Shown piece by piece: positions 1 to 8,341 of a stretch of 64,000 bases of DNA (position 1 is the stretch's first letter; every line of letters begins with the position of its first letter). The stretch is from Alkalicella caledoniensis. GTDB taxonomy: Bacteria > Bacillota > Proteinivoracia > Proteinivoracales > Proteinivoracaceae. Where the stretch lies: positions 1,426,001 to 1,490,000 of the forward strand of contig NZ_CP058559.1 of the NCBI RefSeq assembly GCF_014467015.1. The letters run 5' to 3'. Below the pieces are notes generated by a model. The model saw only the letters and a list, made by a program, of their open reading frames with translations, did no database searches and had not been told where the DNA came from. Position numbers and translations under genes: made by a program.

Positions 1-1205
1 AAAATAGCAAAATAAAGGTGTATCAAGGCAACTATACTTTTTATGCTAAGGAAAAGAAAAAACTCAAAGAACAGATGCTAAAGGAATATGAAAAACAACA
101 AGACTACATTGAAAAAACAGAAGATTTTATTCGTAGAAATATTGCTGGCCAGAAAACTAAGCTTGCCCAAAGCAGAAGAAAAACACTGGAAAAACTTGAG
201 AGGGTAGATGTTTCACCAGAACTCAAATCCGCCACCTTTGAGTTTGATTTGGCAAGTCAAAGTGGGAGATTTGTAGTAACTTCAAAAGAAGTGAGATATA
301 GCTATGGCAGTGATGAAATACTAAAAGGTTCATCTTTTGTTATTGAGCGTGGTGAGAGGGTATCTTTAGTGGGCCCAAATGGCTGCGGGAAATCAACCCT
401 TTTAAATTTAATTGCTGGTCTGTTGCCCTTACAAGAAGGCGAATTATTTTTAGGGCACAATGTACAGGTAAGTTATTTTAGTCAGCAACGAAACGATCTA
501 AATGAAAACAATGATCTAATGGAGGAAATTTGGGAAGTGAAACCCCAGTGGACTCAAGGAAATATCAGGTCATATTTAGCAAGATTTTTATTTACTCAAG
601 ACGACGTTTTCAAAAGGGTAAGCTCATTAAGTGGTGGGGAACAAAGTAGGCTAGCACTGGCAAAACTAATACTTAACAAAGGTAACTTCTTAATACTAGA
701 TGAACCTACAAATCATTTAGATATTGACTCAAAGGAAGTTCTCGAAGATGCCCTTTTAGAGTATCCTGGTACTATTCTTGTGGTTTCCCACGACAGATAC
801 TTTCTAAATAAGATCACTGACAAAACCATTGAATTAAAGGAAGGCTTAACAACAGTATTTTTAGGAAACTACGGTTATTATATAGAAAAACTCCAAGAGT
901 TACAGCAACAAAAGCAAGATAAAGCTGAGGAATTAAAAACAGAAATTAAACCTAATAAACCTAAGCTTTCCAACAACAAGGAAAAATCTCTTAAAAAGAA
1001 ATTAGATGAAATTCAGCAAGAAATAGAAAAAACAGAGCAACTCATAACTGAATATGAAGAGTTACTCTGTTCCCCTGACATTTTTAATGATCATGATAAA
1101 AATTTAGAAGTTACTGAAAAATATAAACAAGCAAAAGAACTGTTAGACCAGCTTTATTCTAACTGGGAAGAAGTTGAATCTGAGTTGTCAATACAAAACA
1201 TATAA
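1..1205 (+). CDS. ABC-F family ATPase, C-terminal part (5' end outside window)
   Basis: This is the second half of an ABC-F protein, a soluble duplicated ATPase that acts on ribosomes. The frame stays open to the window edge; the GTG at 18 is internal because codons 3-17 continue the family's usual stretch before Y-x-GNY. Visible in order: the linker between the two ATPase domains (about 1-85), Walker A GPNGCGKST, signature LSGGEQSR, Walker B LILDEPTNHLD and switch VSHDRYF. A charged coiled-coil C-terminal tail (about 300-395) follows. The 3' end overlaps the convergent membrane-protein gene by 52 bases. Whether it is an antibiotic-resistance or housekeeping ABC-F cannot be decided without the N-terminal half. 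Confidence 0.93.
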   Translation, partial: NSKIKVYQGNYTFYAKEKKKLKEQMLKEYEKQQDYIEKTEDFIRRNIAGQKTKLAQSRRKTLEKLERVDVSPELKSATFEFDLASQSGRFVVTSKEVRYSYGSDEILKGSSFVIERGERVSLVGPNGCGKSTLLNLIAGLLPLQEGELFLGHNVQVSYFSQQRNDLNENNDLMEEIWEVKPQWTQGNIRSYLARFLFTQDDVFKRVSSLSGGEQSRLALAKLILNKGNFLILDEPTNHLDIDSKEVLEDALLEYPGTILVVSHDRYFLNKITDKTIELKEGLTTVFLGNYGYYIEKLQELQQQKQDKAEELKTEIKPNKPKLSNNKEKSLKKKLDEIQQEIEKTEQLITEYEELLCSPDIFNDHDKNLEVTEKYKQAKELLDQLYSNWEEVESELSIQNI

Positions 1206-3325
1206 AGTATTGGCAGTGCTAAAAATAGCATGGCTGTGGCTGCAGCTACTATCCCTGAGTCATTTAAAAACAGTGCTGCCAAACTGCCTGCTAAAATAGC
1301 TTTTACTCCACGATAGTGCTTCTGTTCTTTAATAAAGTCGAATTTCTTAGGAGGATAAAATCCTAAAATTATTGTACTTACTAATAATACACCAAAAATT
1401 CTACTCCAAATACTAAATTGCACAAGTTTCCAGTTCATTGAGAGTTTTCTAGTGATGGCCATCAAAATCTCTTCCATGCGATTTACATTATCACCAGCAA
1501 ATAATCTTCCTATATGTGTCTGATTTTCCGTCATTGTATTTAAAAGTAACATTGCAGCTACAGCTAAAACAAATATTCCACCTAAGGCAAGGATGTATTT
1601 ATATAGTCCTTTGCCTTTTTTTACGTCTGTTAAGGCAACACCAAAGGTTACTGACAGAGCTAAGGTTCCACCGAAGTTTGTTCCAAAAAATGGTGCCATC
1701 ATAATAAAGATAATTGCCCCATATAACACATACAACCATTTTTTAAATTTCGCATTTTCCATAAGGGGAAGTGTGGCTATAATAGAACCTCCTATTAAAA
1801 CACCCATGTACTCATTTCCTACTCCGTAAAACCTAGCCCCAGCGATTACATCGTATCCAAGTATAGATTGCTTTTGTAGGAAACTATTGAACAATGTATC
1901 CAATAAAACAGATGTTACTGTGATTGAACTTAGTATTATTACCCTGTTAAGTGGGTCTTTGATTGTGTACTTTAGAAGTAACATAATAACCACACACAAT
2001 ACATAAAACAAGCCTAGATAAATCACTAGAGGCAGTGGACCAAAGACAGGCATTATAAGAAATGCTAAAGGCCCTGCCATAGAAACTAGCACAAGATAAC
2101 TGAAAAAATACTGAGGTAAGCTCTTGAGTTTAGTGTTCACCAGTGCAGCCACTACAAAAATAATAGTTATTACTATAAAGAACCTTATGGTAAAAGGACG
2201 TTGATTGAATACTGTATTTATTTGGTTTAAGCGACCTATGATAGTTTGACTATGATCTTCATCAGCTAGTACACCCATGATTGATCCATATAATTCCGTG
2301 GATTCTATACCGTAAGTGGCAAGTATGGATGGCGCTATATCTAGTGTTGTAACCACCCCTGGTCTTTTTGTTGAAGGAGCTGTGAGTAGGGAACCCGCAT
2401 TATCTTTTGTGTAGTGGTGAATCACAGGTATATTTTCCCCTTCTTCCCTCATGAAATAAGGAGCATTTAATGTTAGTAAATATAATTGGTCATTTTCAGA
2501 CATTACATTTAGAATTGAACCAAATAGTTCATCGGTATCTTTAATAGCTTCTATTCTAAGATCTTCAAATTGCTCCAACTGATAATAGCGATAATATTCA
2601 TCTAGTCTATGTAAGTCTCCCGTATCTATGGCAAATACATGACCTAGGTCTAAGTAGCCATTCAAATATTCTACCATTTGCCCATAATCAGTACTAAACC
2701 CTCCTGGAAAGTCAGGGTTTTGGGTTAGTATCCTATCATCAACCACACCATAATTAACTATACCATCAGAGTCCATAAGTATCGCTGCTACATGCCTCTT
2801 TATTTCAAAATCATCAGAGTTACCTAGTACAACACCATTTAGACCATTTGCCTCTAAAAGGGAACCTAATTTCCCTAATTCAACAGTGTGGTACAACTGG
2901 TTGTTATGGTAGATCATATTCTGTACATAAGGGTTAAAAACAGCCTCATCATCTATCTGCCTTCTATTGAATGTTCTATAAAGACCTTCGGCCCCTATAT
3001 CATCTAAAATCTCCCCCTTATTAAAGAAATTAAAACCGTTTGGTGCTAAGGCTCTACTTCCAGATCCCACAGTCATTGCTTGGTTTTCAGAAGATTTACC
3101 CCTTGCTGTAGTATTGCTAAGTATTGCCCACGAACTATTATTGAGTATCTCTTTTAGGGCAGGACCCCCATGTTCTAGCATTTCCCCTGGCAGAACTCTA
3201 TCTATAACAACAATAAAGGTCTTTGGTATATCTCCTTCTTCTTGAGCTTGGGCTATTGATACAAAGCCTCCTAGGGTTATAGCTAATATTAAAATAACCA
3301 CAAATAAACTATAAAATCTCTTCAT
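1154..3325 (-). CDS. Secreted/membrane protein with alkaline-phosphatase-like domain and about 10 membrane segments
   Basis: The 723-residue product starts with a signal peptide (about 1-27). An extracytoplasmic domain of about 330 residues resembles the alkaline phosphatase/sulfatase fold: it starts with an IVVIDR-type strand and ends with a VTTLDIAPSIL segment typical of that superfamily. From about residue 380 to the end it is membrane-embedded, with roughly ten hydrophobic segments. No complete metal-binding set could be confirmed by eye, so enzymatic activity is unproven. The start overlaps the end of the upstream glycosyltransferase gene by 17 bases, so the two are translationally coupled. 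This points to surface polysaccharide or glycolipid work, which is inference. No gene name is recognised. Confidence 0.8.
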   Translation of the reverse strand: MKRFYSLFVVILILAITLGGFVSIAQAQEEGDIPKTFIVVIDRVLPGEMLEHGGPALKEILNNSSWAILSNTTARGKSSENQAMTVGSGSRALAPNGFNFFNKGEILDDIGAEGLYRTFNRRQIDDEAVFNPYVQNMIYHNNQLYHTVELGKLGSLLEANGLNGVVLGNSDDFEIKRHVAAILMDSDGIVNYGVVDDRILTQNPDFPGGFSTDYGQMVEYLNGYLDLGHVFAIDTGDLHRLDEYYRYYQLEQFEDLRIEAIKDTDELFGSILNVMSENDQLYLLTLNAPYFMREEGENIPVIHHYTKDNAGSLLTAPSTKRPGVVTTLDIAPSILATYGIESTELYGSIMGVLADEDHSQTIIGRLNQINTVFNQRPFTIRFFIVITIIFVVAALVNTKLKSLPQYFFSYLVLVSMAGPLAFLIMPVFGPLPLVIYLGLFYVLCVVIMLLLKYTIKDPLNRVIILSSITVTSVLLDTLFNSFLQKQSILGYDVIAGARFYGVGNEYMGVLIGGSIIATLPLMENAKFKKWLYVLYGAIIFIMMAPFFGTNFGGTLALSVTFGVALTDVKKGKGLYKYILALGGIFVLAVAAMLLLNTMTENQTHIGRLFAGDNVNRMEEILMAITRKLSMNWKLVQFSIWSRIFGVLLVSTIILGFYPPKKFDFIKEQKHYRGVKAILAGSLAALFLNDSGIVAAATAMLFLALPILYMFCIDNSDSTSSQLE

Positions 3326-4343
3326 AAACTTCTTCCCCCATCATCTCTTCATATAAATTTAATGTTTTCATTAACATTTTTGATATACTAAAATTCTTAC
3401 TTACCCATTTTTTATTTTCCGCTCCAAGGTGTTTGTACAATTCTCTATTAGATAATAACATAGTTAGACATCTGGTCAAGTCATCCACATCACCTTTTTT
3501 AAAAACCAGACCATGTACATTGTCCTCTATAAGCTCTGGAAGACCTCCAGCGTCACTAATAATGACTGGCAGATTTATACTCATTGCTTCTATAACTGCT
3601 GTTCCACATCCTTCAGTTCTAGAAGGTTGAACAAAGTAATCAAATCTACACATGGTTTCCAATGGGTTATCTTGAAAACCCAGAAAATATATTTTGTCCT
3701 GTGCACTATCTTTCAATTTCTTAAATGCTGGCCCATCTCCAATTATATGAAGCTCTACGGGGAAGGCATCCTTTATTTTATTAAAAGCTTTGATTAATAT
3801 GTCAAAACCTTTAGCCTCAGTTAATCTACCACAAGCACCTAAAATAACATTTCCATTTCCACTAGTTTTAATCCCACTTTCGTGCAGACCTTCACTTTCA
3901 GATATCTTAACACCATTATGGATAGTTGTCACCTTATCTTTTTTTATTTTTAAAGATTCACTGCTCTGATCAGTTAGTTTCTTAGATACACAGATGATTC
4001 TGTCAGCTTTATTAACTACCTTTGACAGTAAAAATTGAAAGATCTTTCTTTTTAACCTTGGAAGATTATCTAAAAAACCATGGAAGGTTACTACTATTTT
4101 TACATGCCTAGGTATAAAAACTATAAAAAGTAAAGCCTTGTATCCGTGAATATGCACAATGTCAGGACTGAATTTTTTTATATTATCCCTCAACATTGCA
4201 AAATTCTTTATGATTTTTATAGGAGCAGTGGTAACTTCATGCTCTTGAAACTCAATGTTATAAGCTCTCATCCCTGTAATAATATGCTGAATATGTGAGC
4301 TTATACCACCTTTAGACCTTGATTTTATTAGTAAAACTCTCAT
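3309..4343 (-). CDS. Glycosyltransferase family 4 (GT-B fold)
   Basis: The 344-residue protein has the two Rossmann-like halves of a GT-B glycosyltransferase. An N-terminal acceptor domain carries HIHGYKALL near residue 98. The C-terminal nucleotide-sugar domain contains GRLTEAKGFDILIKAF, HIIGDGP and the E-x7-E-like loop PSRTEGCGTAVIEAMS with GGLPELI after it. These are family-4 features; such enzymes transfer an activated sugar to lipid or polysaccharide at the inner face of the membrane. The gene is first in a two-gene operon with the phosphatase-like membrane protein, and its start lies about 115 bases from the divergent membrane-protein/kinase operon. Donor and acceptor cannot be named. 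Confidence 0.9.
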   Translation of the reverse strand: MRVLLIKSRSKGGISSHIQHIITGMRAYNIEFQEHEVTTAPIKIIKNFAMLRDNIKKFSPDIVHIHGYKALLFIVFIPRHVKIVVTFHGFLDNLPRLKRKIFQFLLSKVVNKADRIICVSKKLTDQSSESLKIKKDKVTTIHNGVKISESEGLHESGIKTSGNGNVILGACGRLTEAKGFDILIKAFNKIKDAFPVELHIIGDGPAFKKLKDSAQDKIYFLGFQDNPLETMCRFDYFVQPSRTEGCGTAVIEAMSINLPVIISDAGGLPELIEDNVHGLVFKKGDVDDLTRCLTMLLSNRELYKHLGAENKKWVSKNFSISKMLMKTLNLYEEMMGEEVYEEIL

Positions 4344-4458
4344 ATTTCACACCTTCTTAATGTTTGTCTAGTATCCTAACATTTTTTTGTTCAAAAAGAG
4401 GATTTTTGGCGACTTTTGTCGAATATTAAACGTGGGGTAATTAAAGGGAGGGGTAATA

Positions 4459-4935
4459 GTGGAGCTAACTTCAGTTTTCAATTTTGTCTTTAGTGTAATT
4501 CCAAGGTCCTTTGTAGCTGTATATTTTTGTTTGTCTTTTATAAAACTACGACCAAAGGTAGGACAATTTGTTTCTAGCAGTTTACTGTTTGCTTTTGTTA
4601 TTTGGATATCAAGGGCAGTGTTTAGTTTTGGTTTCCATTCACTTGTACCAATGATGTTTTTAGCATACATACTGCACCACATATCATATGAAAGATTAAA
4701 CTCTACTTTTTCCATTGCAGTAATCTACTTTACATTACTATATATCATTGACTTTTTTGTCCTATATATTTATAACTCAATTACAAATTTATCAATAGAA
4801 CAAATATGGTCTTTAGAATTTATAAGAGTTATCTTAACTATACCTGCTTCTTTGTTTTTTTTATGTGTTGGCTTTCTTATACGTTGGCAACTCAGAAGAA
4901 ACTTAAAAGACCTAGCTACAGTAGCTAGGTACTAA
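4459..4935 (+). CDS. Small multi-spanning membrane protein upstream of a histidine kinase
   Basis: This 158-residue protein has about four to five hydrophobic segments and no recognised domain. GTG is taken as start because a strong GGGAGGGG ribosome site precedes it. It lies 23 bases upstream of an orphan sensor kinase and is surely co-transcribed with it. By analogy with Agr-like and CitA-like systems it could process, transport or sense a signal for the kinase, but no AgrB cysteine protease motif is visible, so this is only positional inference. The opposite-strand reading frame over the same bases is a shadow. Confidence 0.75.
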   Translation: MELTSVFNFVFSVIPRSFVAVYFCLSFIKLRPKVGQFVSSSLLFAFVIWISRAVFSFGFHSLVPMMFLAYILHHISYERLNSTFSIAVIYFTLLYIIDFFVLYIYNSITNLSIEQIWSLEFIRVILTIPASLFFLCVGFLIRWQLRRNLKDLATVARY

Positions 4936-4958
4936 ATAGAGGTGTAGGGGGGAGCTTT

Positions 4959-5849
4959 TTGGAAACTAAATCTAGTCTCAAGGTTACTTTTTTAATAAAC
5001 GGTGTTTTAATACAGTCATTCTTACAGATACTATTAATAACTATGAATCATAACGGGCTTTTTGCTGATATTGCTTTTGTAATGAATGATCGTATGGTGG
5101 TAGTTGCACTTTTGGTCAATATGGTTGTTTTTGTTTTAGTCCTTTTAAATATAAAAAAACTACGTAAAGTTGCAACTCAAGAGTTTGTCATAGAAAAGCA
5201 AAAAGAAAATCTTGATAATCTGGGTAAGCTGGTTGAAACAATTCAACAGCAAAAGCATGATTTTATGAATCACCTACAAGTTATCAATGGTTTCTCTGAT
5301 TTGGGTAACTATGATGAGTTAAATAAATACGTCAAGGAAATAACCAATGAAGTTAGGCCACATTTTCAACTTATGCAAATATCCCGCCTTGAAATAAAAT
5401 CGCTTCTGCTTGTAAAAGCAGGGGTTGCCAAAGAAAGCAAAATTGATTTTATGATGGCAATTGAAGATGATTTCGAAGCTTTTCCATTATGTAAAATCCA
5501 AGCTGTGAACCTTCTAGGTAATTTAATAGATAACGCATTTAAAGCCGCAAGCAAAGCAGATAAGCCTTTTGTTAAGTTATATTTAGGTTTTGAAAACGGC
5601 TTTAATGTCATAAGAATCTTTAATAATGGGGGTTATATACCTCAAGATTTAGGTGAAGAAATTTTTTTAAAAGGGTATACAACTAAAAAAGGAAGTAATG
5701 GCTTAGGTTTATATATAATAAAGTCCATAGTGAGTGAATATGGTGGCTCCATTATATATAACAGCAAGCCAGAAACAGGCACAGAGTTTATCATAAGAGT
5801 CCCAGTGGGACAAGATAAGTCTATGTTTGTAAAAGAGCAAGGAGAGTAA
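4959..5849 (+). CDS. Sensor histidine kinase, Spo0B/CitA-like GHKL type
   Basis: The 296-residue product has two N-terminal membrane helices (about 8-27 and 44-64), a coiled linker, then the phospho-acceptor segment QKHDFMNHLQVINGF with His100. The HATPase domain follows, with N box GNLIDNAF (Asn192) and G box GSNGLGLYIIKS (about 245-256). The H-D-x2-N-H pattern is that of the Spo0B/CitA/DcuS group. TTG is chosen as start because it follows GGGGGGAG. No response regulator is adjacent; an insertion sequence follows directly. The partner regulator must be elsewhere, or the natural neighbour was displaced. Confidence 0.9.
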   Translation: METKSSLKVTFLINGVLIQSFLQILLITMNHNGLFADIAFVMNDRMVVVALLVNMVVFVLVLLNIKKLRKVATQEFVIEKQKENLDNLGKLVETIQQQKHDFMNHLQVINGFSDLGNYDELNKYVKEITNEVRPHFQLMQISRLEIKSLLLVKAGVAKESKIDFMMAIEDDFEAFPLCKIQAVNLLGNLIDNAFKAASKADKPFVKLYLGFENGFNVIRIFNNGGYIPQDLGEEIFLKGYTTKKGSNGLGLYIIKSIVSEYGGSIIYNSKPETGTEFIIRVPVGQDKSMFVKEQGE

Positions 5850-5882
5850 TCCAAGCTCTTTTTTTGTGTCCTTTTTGAGGCA

Positions 5883-5904
5883 ATAAAAGAGCCCATGCTT
5901 TAGC
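5883..5904. terminator. Left half of a bidirectional terminator split by the IS
   Basis: The arm ATAAAAGAGCCCATGC is followed by the loop TTTA and GC. Joined to the bases after the insertion sequence it rebuilds a perfect 16-bp stem with a four-base loop, rich in A on one side and T on the other. That is a bidirectional rho-independent terminator between the convergent kinase and mtnN genes. The last eight bases, GCTTTAGC, are the target duplication. Confidence 0.85.
5897..5904. repeat. Target-site duplication GCTTTAGC, left copy
   Basis: These eight bases directly abut the left end of the insertion sequence and recur in the same orientation at 7603-7610, directly after its right end. They consist of the terminator loop TTTA plus two stem bases on each side. 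Confidence 0.85.
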
Positions 5905-5940
5905 GAGGGCACTGAAAAAGTCCCTTCAAAGCGAAAAAAG

Positions 5941-5979
5941 GCATAATTCCTTAAACACTAAGGTAATTATGCTTTTTTT
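5941..5979 (+). terminator. Hairpin terminator just inside the left IS end
   Basis: GCATAATT-CCTTA pairs with TAAGG-T-AATTATGC (one bulged T), preceded by six A and followed by seven T. It would stop transcripts entering from the kinase gene before they reach the transposase, and it can act in both directions. Confidence 0.75.
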
Positions 5980-6020
5980 GCTGTATAATTGAAGTATCAA
6001 TTAAGAATTGGGTGGGTGCT

Positions 6021-7472
6021 ATGATACAAAATCAACAGTCAATGATTTTAAGTCCATATATGGAGATATATAATTTGGTCGTTCCAAAGGAAAATTTACT
6101 CCGTAGAATTAATGATCTGGTCGACTTCTCTTTTGTTTATGGTGAGCTTAAAGATAAATATTGCCATAATAACGGTAGAAATGCTATCGATCCCATTCGC
6201 ATGTTTAAGTATTTATTACTAAAAACGATTTATGACTTGTCGGATGTAGATGTGGTGGAACGCTCAAAATATGACATGTCCTTTAAGTATTTTCTAAATA
6301 TGGCTCCTGAAGAGTCGGTGATAGAGCCAAGTTCTCTTACGAAATTTCGAAAACTACGCTTAGAAAATATAAACTTATTGGATATGCTTATCAATAAAAC
6401 TGTTGAAATAGCCATTGAAAAGGAAATCATCAAAAGTAAATCCATTATCGTGGATGCCACCCACACAAGAGCGCGCTACAATCAAAAATCCCCCAGAGAA
6501 ATTCTGATGGATCGGTCTAAAAAGCTGAGAAAAGTTATTTATCAGATAGATGAAACTATGAAGGATAAATTTCCTACCAAAAACACAACAGATGCCTTAG
6601 AAGCTGAAATAGACTATTGCCACAAGCTTATTGAGGTGGTTGAAAAGGAAGATGCTTTTGCTCAATATCCAAAAGTAAAGGAACAATTGAACCTTTTAAA
6701 AGAATCAGTTGCTGATGATATTGAACACTTACAAATATCTCAGGATCAAGATGCAAGAATAGGTCATAAAAGTGCCGATACATCATTTTTTGGTTACAAA
6801 ACCCATATTGCCATAAGCGAAGAAAGAATTATTACAGCTGCAACAGTTACAACCGGAGAAAAAAATGATGGGAAACAATTAGAAACACTGATAGAAAAAA
6901 GTGTAAAAGCTGGGATGAAAGTTGAAACTGTTATCGGTGATGCTGCATATTCTGAAAAAGGCAACATTGAATATACAAAAGAGAAAAAAATAAAATTAGT
7001 CGCCAAATTAAACCCATCTGTAACACAAGGTTTCCGAAAAAAAGAAGATGAATTCGATTTTAATAAAGATGCTGGAATGTATATATGTAAGGCTGGCCAT
7101 ATGGCTATACGTAAAGCTCGCCAAGGGAAGAAAAAATTTTCCACTAATCAAACAGACACATACTATTTTGATATAGAAAAGTGTAAGGTATGCCATTTAA
7201 AAGAAGGGTGCTATAAATCTGGAGCTAAAAGTAAGACCTATTCCGTAAGCATCAAATCTGACGAACATACCGAGCAGGCGAAATTCCAAGAAAGTGATTA
7301 CTTTAAAGAAAAATCTAAAGAGCGCTATAAAATAGAAGCAAAAAATAGTGAATTAAAACATAGACACGGGTATGATGTTTCAAAATCCTCGGGTCTAATT
7401 GGCATGGAGATGCAGGGAGCTATGTCAATATTTACGGTAAACCTAAAAAGAATTTTAAAAATAATGGATTAA
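6021..7472 (+). CDS. IS1182-family transposase (DDE type)
   Basis: This is the intact 483-residue transposase of the insertion sequence. It has the N-terminal DUF772-like region typical of the family (DFSFVYGELKDKYC, DPIRMFKYLLLK). The catalytic acids sit in VDATHTRARY, VIGDAAYSEKGN and IEAKNSELKHRHG, in the usual D-D-E order. A cysteine cluster (CKAGH, CKVCHLKEGCYKSG) between the second D and the E matches the zinc-like insertion of this family. ATG 6021 is preferred over the in-frame GTG at 6012 because GGGTGGG lies at proper distance upstream of it. Confidence 0.95.
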   Translation: MIQNQQSMILSPYMEIYNLVVPKENLLRRINDLVDFSFVYGELKDKYCHNNGRNAIDPIRMFKYLLLKTIYDLSDVDVVERSKYDMSFKYFLNMAPEESVIEPSSLTKFRKLRLENINLLDMLINKTVEIAIEKEIIKSKSIIVDATHTRARYNQKSPREILMDRSKKLRKVIYQIDETMKDKFPTKNTTDALEAEIDYCHKLIEVVEKEDAFAQYPKVKEQLNLLKESVADDIEHLQISQDQDARIGHKSADTSFFGYKTHIAISEERIITAATVTTGEKNDGKQLETLIEKSVKAGMKVETVIGDAAYSEKGNIEYTKEKKIKLVAKLNPSVTQGFRKKEDEFDFNKDAGMYICKAGHMAIRKARQGKKKFSTNQTDTYYFDIEKCKVCHLKEGCYKSGAKSKTYSVSIKSDEHTEQAKFQESDYFKEKSKERYKIEAKNSELKHRHGYDVSKSSGLIGMEMQGAMSIFTVNLKRILKIMD

Positions 7473-7504
7473 GAATAAGCGAAATAAAAAATGGCATAAT
7501 CATT

Positions 7505-7552
7505 AAAAAACGACTCTAGATTCAAATTTTGAATAGAGAGTCGTTTTTTTTT
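7505..7552 (+). terminator. Hairpin terminator at the right IS end
   Basis: CGACTCT (7511-7517) pairs with AGAGTCG (7537-7543), with an inner stem ATTCAAA/TTTGAAT. Six A precede and a long T run follows. It ends the transposase transcript and, read the other way, stops minus-strand transcripts arriving from murC-mtnN. Confidence 0.85.
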
Positions 7553-7602
7553 AGTACAAGTTATTCTGTTTAAATGAAATACATAAGATTTTCAGTGCCC
7601 TC

Positions 7603-7624
7603 GCTTTAGCATGGGCTCTTTTAT
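7603..7624. terminator. Right half of the split terminator, with second copy of GCTTTAGC
   Basis: It begins with the target duplication GCTTTAGC and continues as the second arm, GCATGGGCTCTTTTAT, exactly complementary to the left half. It lies 9 bases from the mtnN stop codon, so it was the mtnN terminator before the insertion. Confidence 0.85.
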
Positions 7625-7632
7625 ACTAACTA

Positions 7633-8325
7633 TTATATGTTTCTCAACATTGCTCCAACAAGTTTTAAGGCATTTTCCGCTGCTTTGTTCACAAAGGTAG
7701 CGAAATCTTCGTGGGCGGAGCCGTCGGCTTTATCAGACATGGATCTAATAACCACAAAATCAACATCGTTTAAATAACATGCTTGAGCAACTGCAGCTCC
7801 TTCCATCTCCACACATAGACCATTGAATTTTTCTCCTAGCTCTAAGGCTTTACCCTTATCTGCAACAAATATGTCCCCAGATAAGATTCTCCCAGTGTAT
7901 ACTGCTGGAAACTCTTCAATGCCTTCTGCACTTCTTATTGCAAGATCTATTAACTGTTGTGCTGCAGCAAACTCAACTTTATCTAATCTTGGGACTTCAC
8001 CTGGCTTATAACCAAAAGCTGTTGCGTCAAAGTCATGTTGAACACAATCAGTTGATATAACAACATCCCCTACATTGACATATTGAGCTAATCCACCAGC
8101 TACACCAGTAAAAATAACCTTTCTAACGCTAAAATCATCAAATAGTACTTGACTACAGATTGCAGCATTAACCTTGCCGATGCCACATCTAACAAGAACT
8201 ATCTCCTTGTCATATAACTTCCCTTTATAAAATTCCATACCTGCTTTTTTTATAACTTCTAAAGCAGTCATATTGTCTTTGAATAGCTTTACTTCTTCTT
8301 CCATGGCTCCGATAATTGCCAACAT
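7633..8325 (-). CDS. mtnN: 5'-methylthioadenosine/S-adenosylhomocysteine nucleosidase
   Basis: The cytoplasmic enzyme cleaves the glycosidic bond of methylthioadenosine and S-adenosylhomocysteine in methionine salvage. The 230 residues match the usual family length. Seen are the N-terminal IIGAMEEEV with catalytic Glu11, phosphate-binding VIFTGVAGG (70-78), CVEMEGAAVAQAC (171-183) for ribose contact, and SMSDKAD with Asp198. It sits 17 bases downstream of murC, has GGAG upstream of its ATG, and presumably shares the murC transcript. Its terminator has been split by the insertion sequence. Confidence 0.97.
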   Translation of the reverse strand: MLAIIGAMEEEVKLFKDNMTALEVIKKAGMEFYKGKLYDKEIVLVRCGIGKVNAAICSQVLFDDFSVRKVIFTGVAGGLAQYVNVGDVVISTDCVQHDFDATAFGYKPGEVPRLDKVEFAAAQQLIDLAIRSAEGIEEFPAVYTGRILSGDIFVADKGKALELGEKFNGLCVEMEGAAVAQACYLNDVDFVVIRSMSDKADGSAHEDFATFVNKAAENALKLVGAMLRNI

Positions 8326-8341
8326 ATTTGCCCACTCCTTA

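Larger units (their letters stand above)
5905..7602 (+). mobile_element. Complete IS1182-family insertion sequence, 1698 bp
   Basis: Both ends show the perfect 14-bp terminal inverted repeat GAGGGCACTGAAAA (5905-5918 and 7589-7602), flanked by the direct repeat GCTTTAGC. A single intact transposase gene fills the element. A hairpin terminator lies just inside each end. Ends, duplication and reading frame are all undamaged, so the copy looks recent and possibly active. It entered the loop of a host terminator. IS1182-family members such as IS1272 have, to my knowledge, been reported to favour inverted-repeat targets, which fits what is seen. Confidence 0.93.

Noticed and set aside
1-1205. Start of the ABC-F gene at GTG 18
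   Set aside because: The frame is open to the window edge and upstream codons continue the family sequence; with only one ATPase domain present the gene must begin outside the window.
4368-4715. 115-codon frame on the minus strand between divergent operons
   Set aside because: It overlaps the well-supported membrane protein gene on the plus strand and has no start signal.
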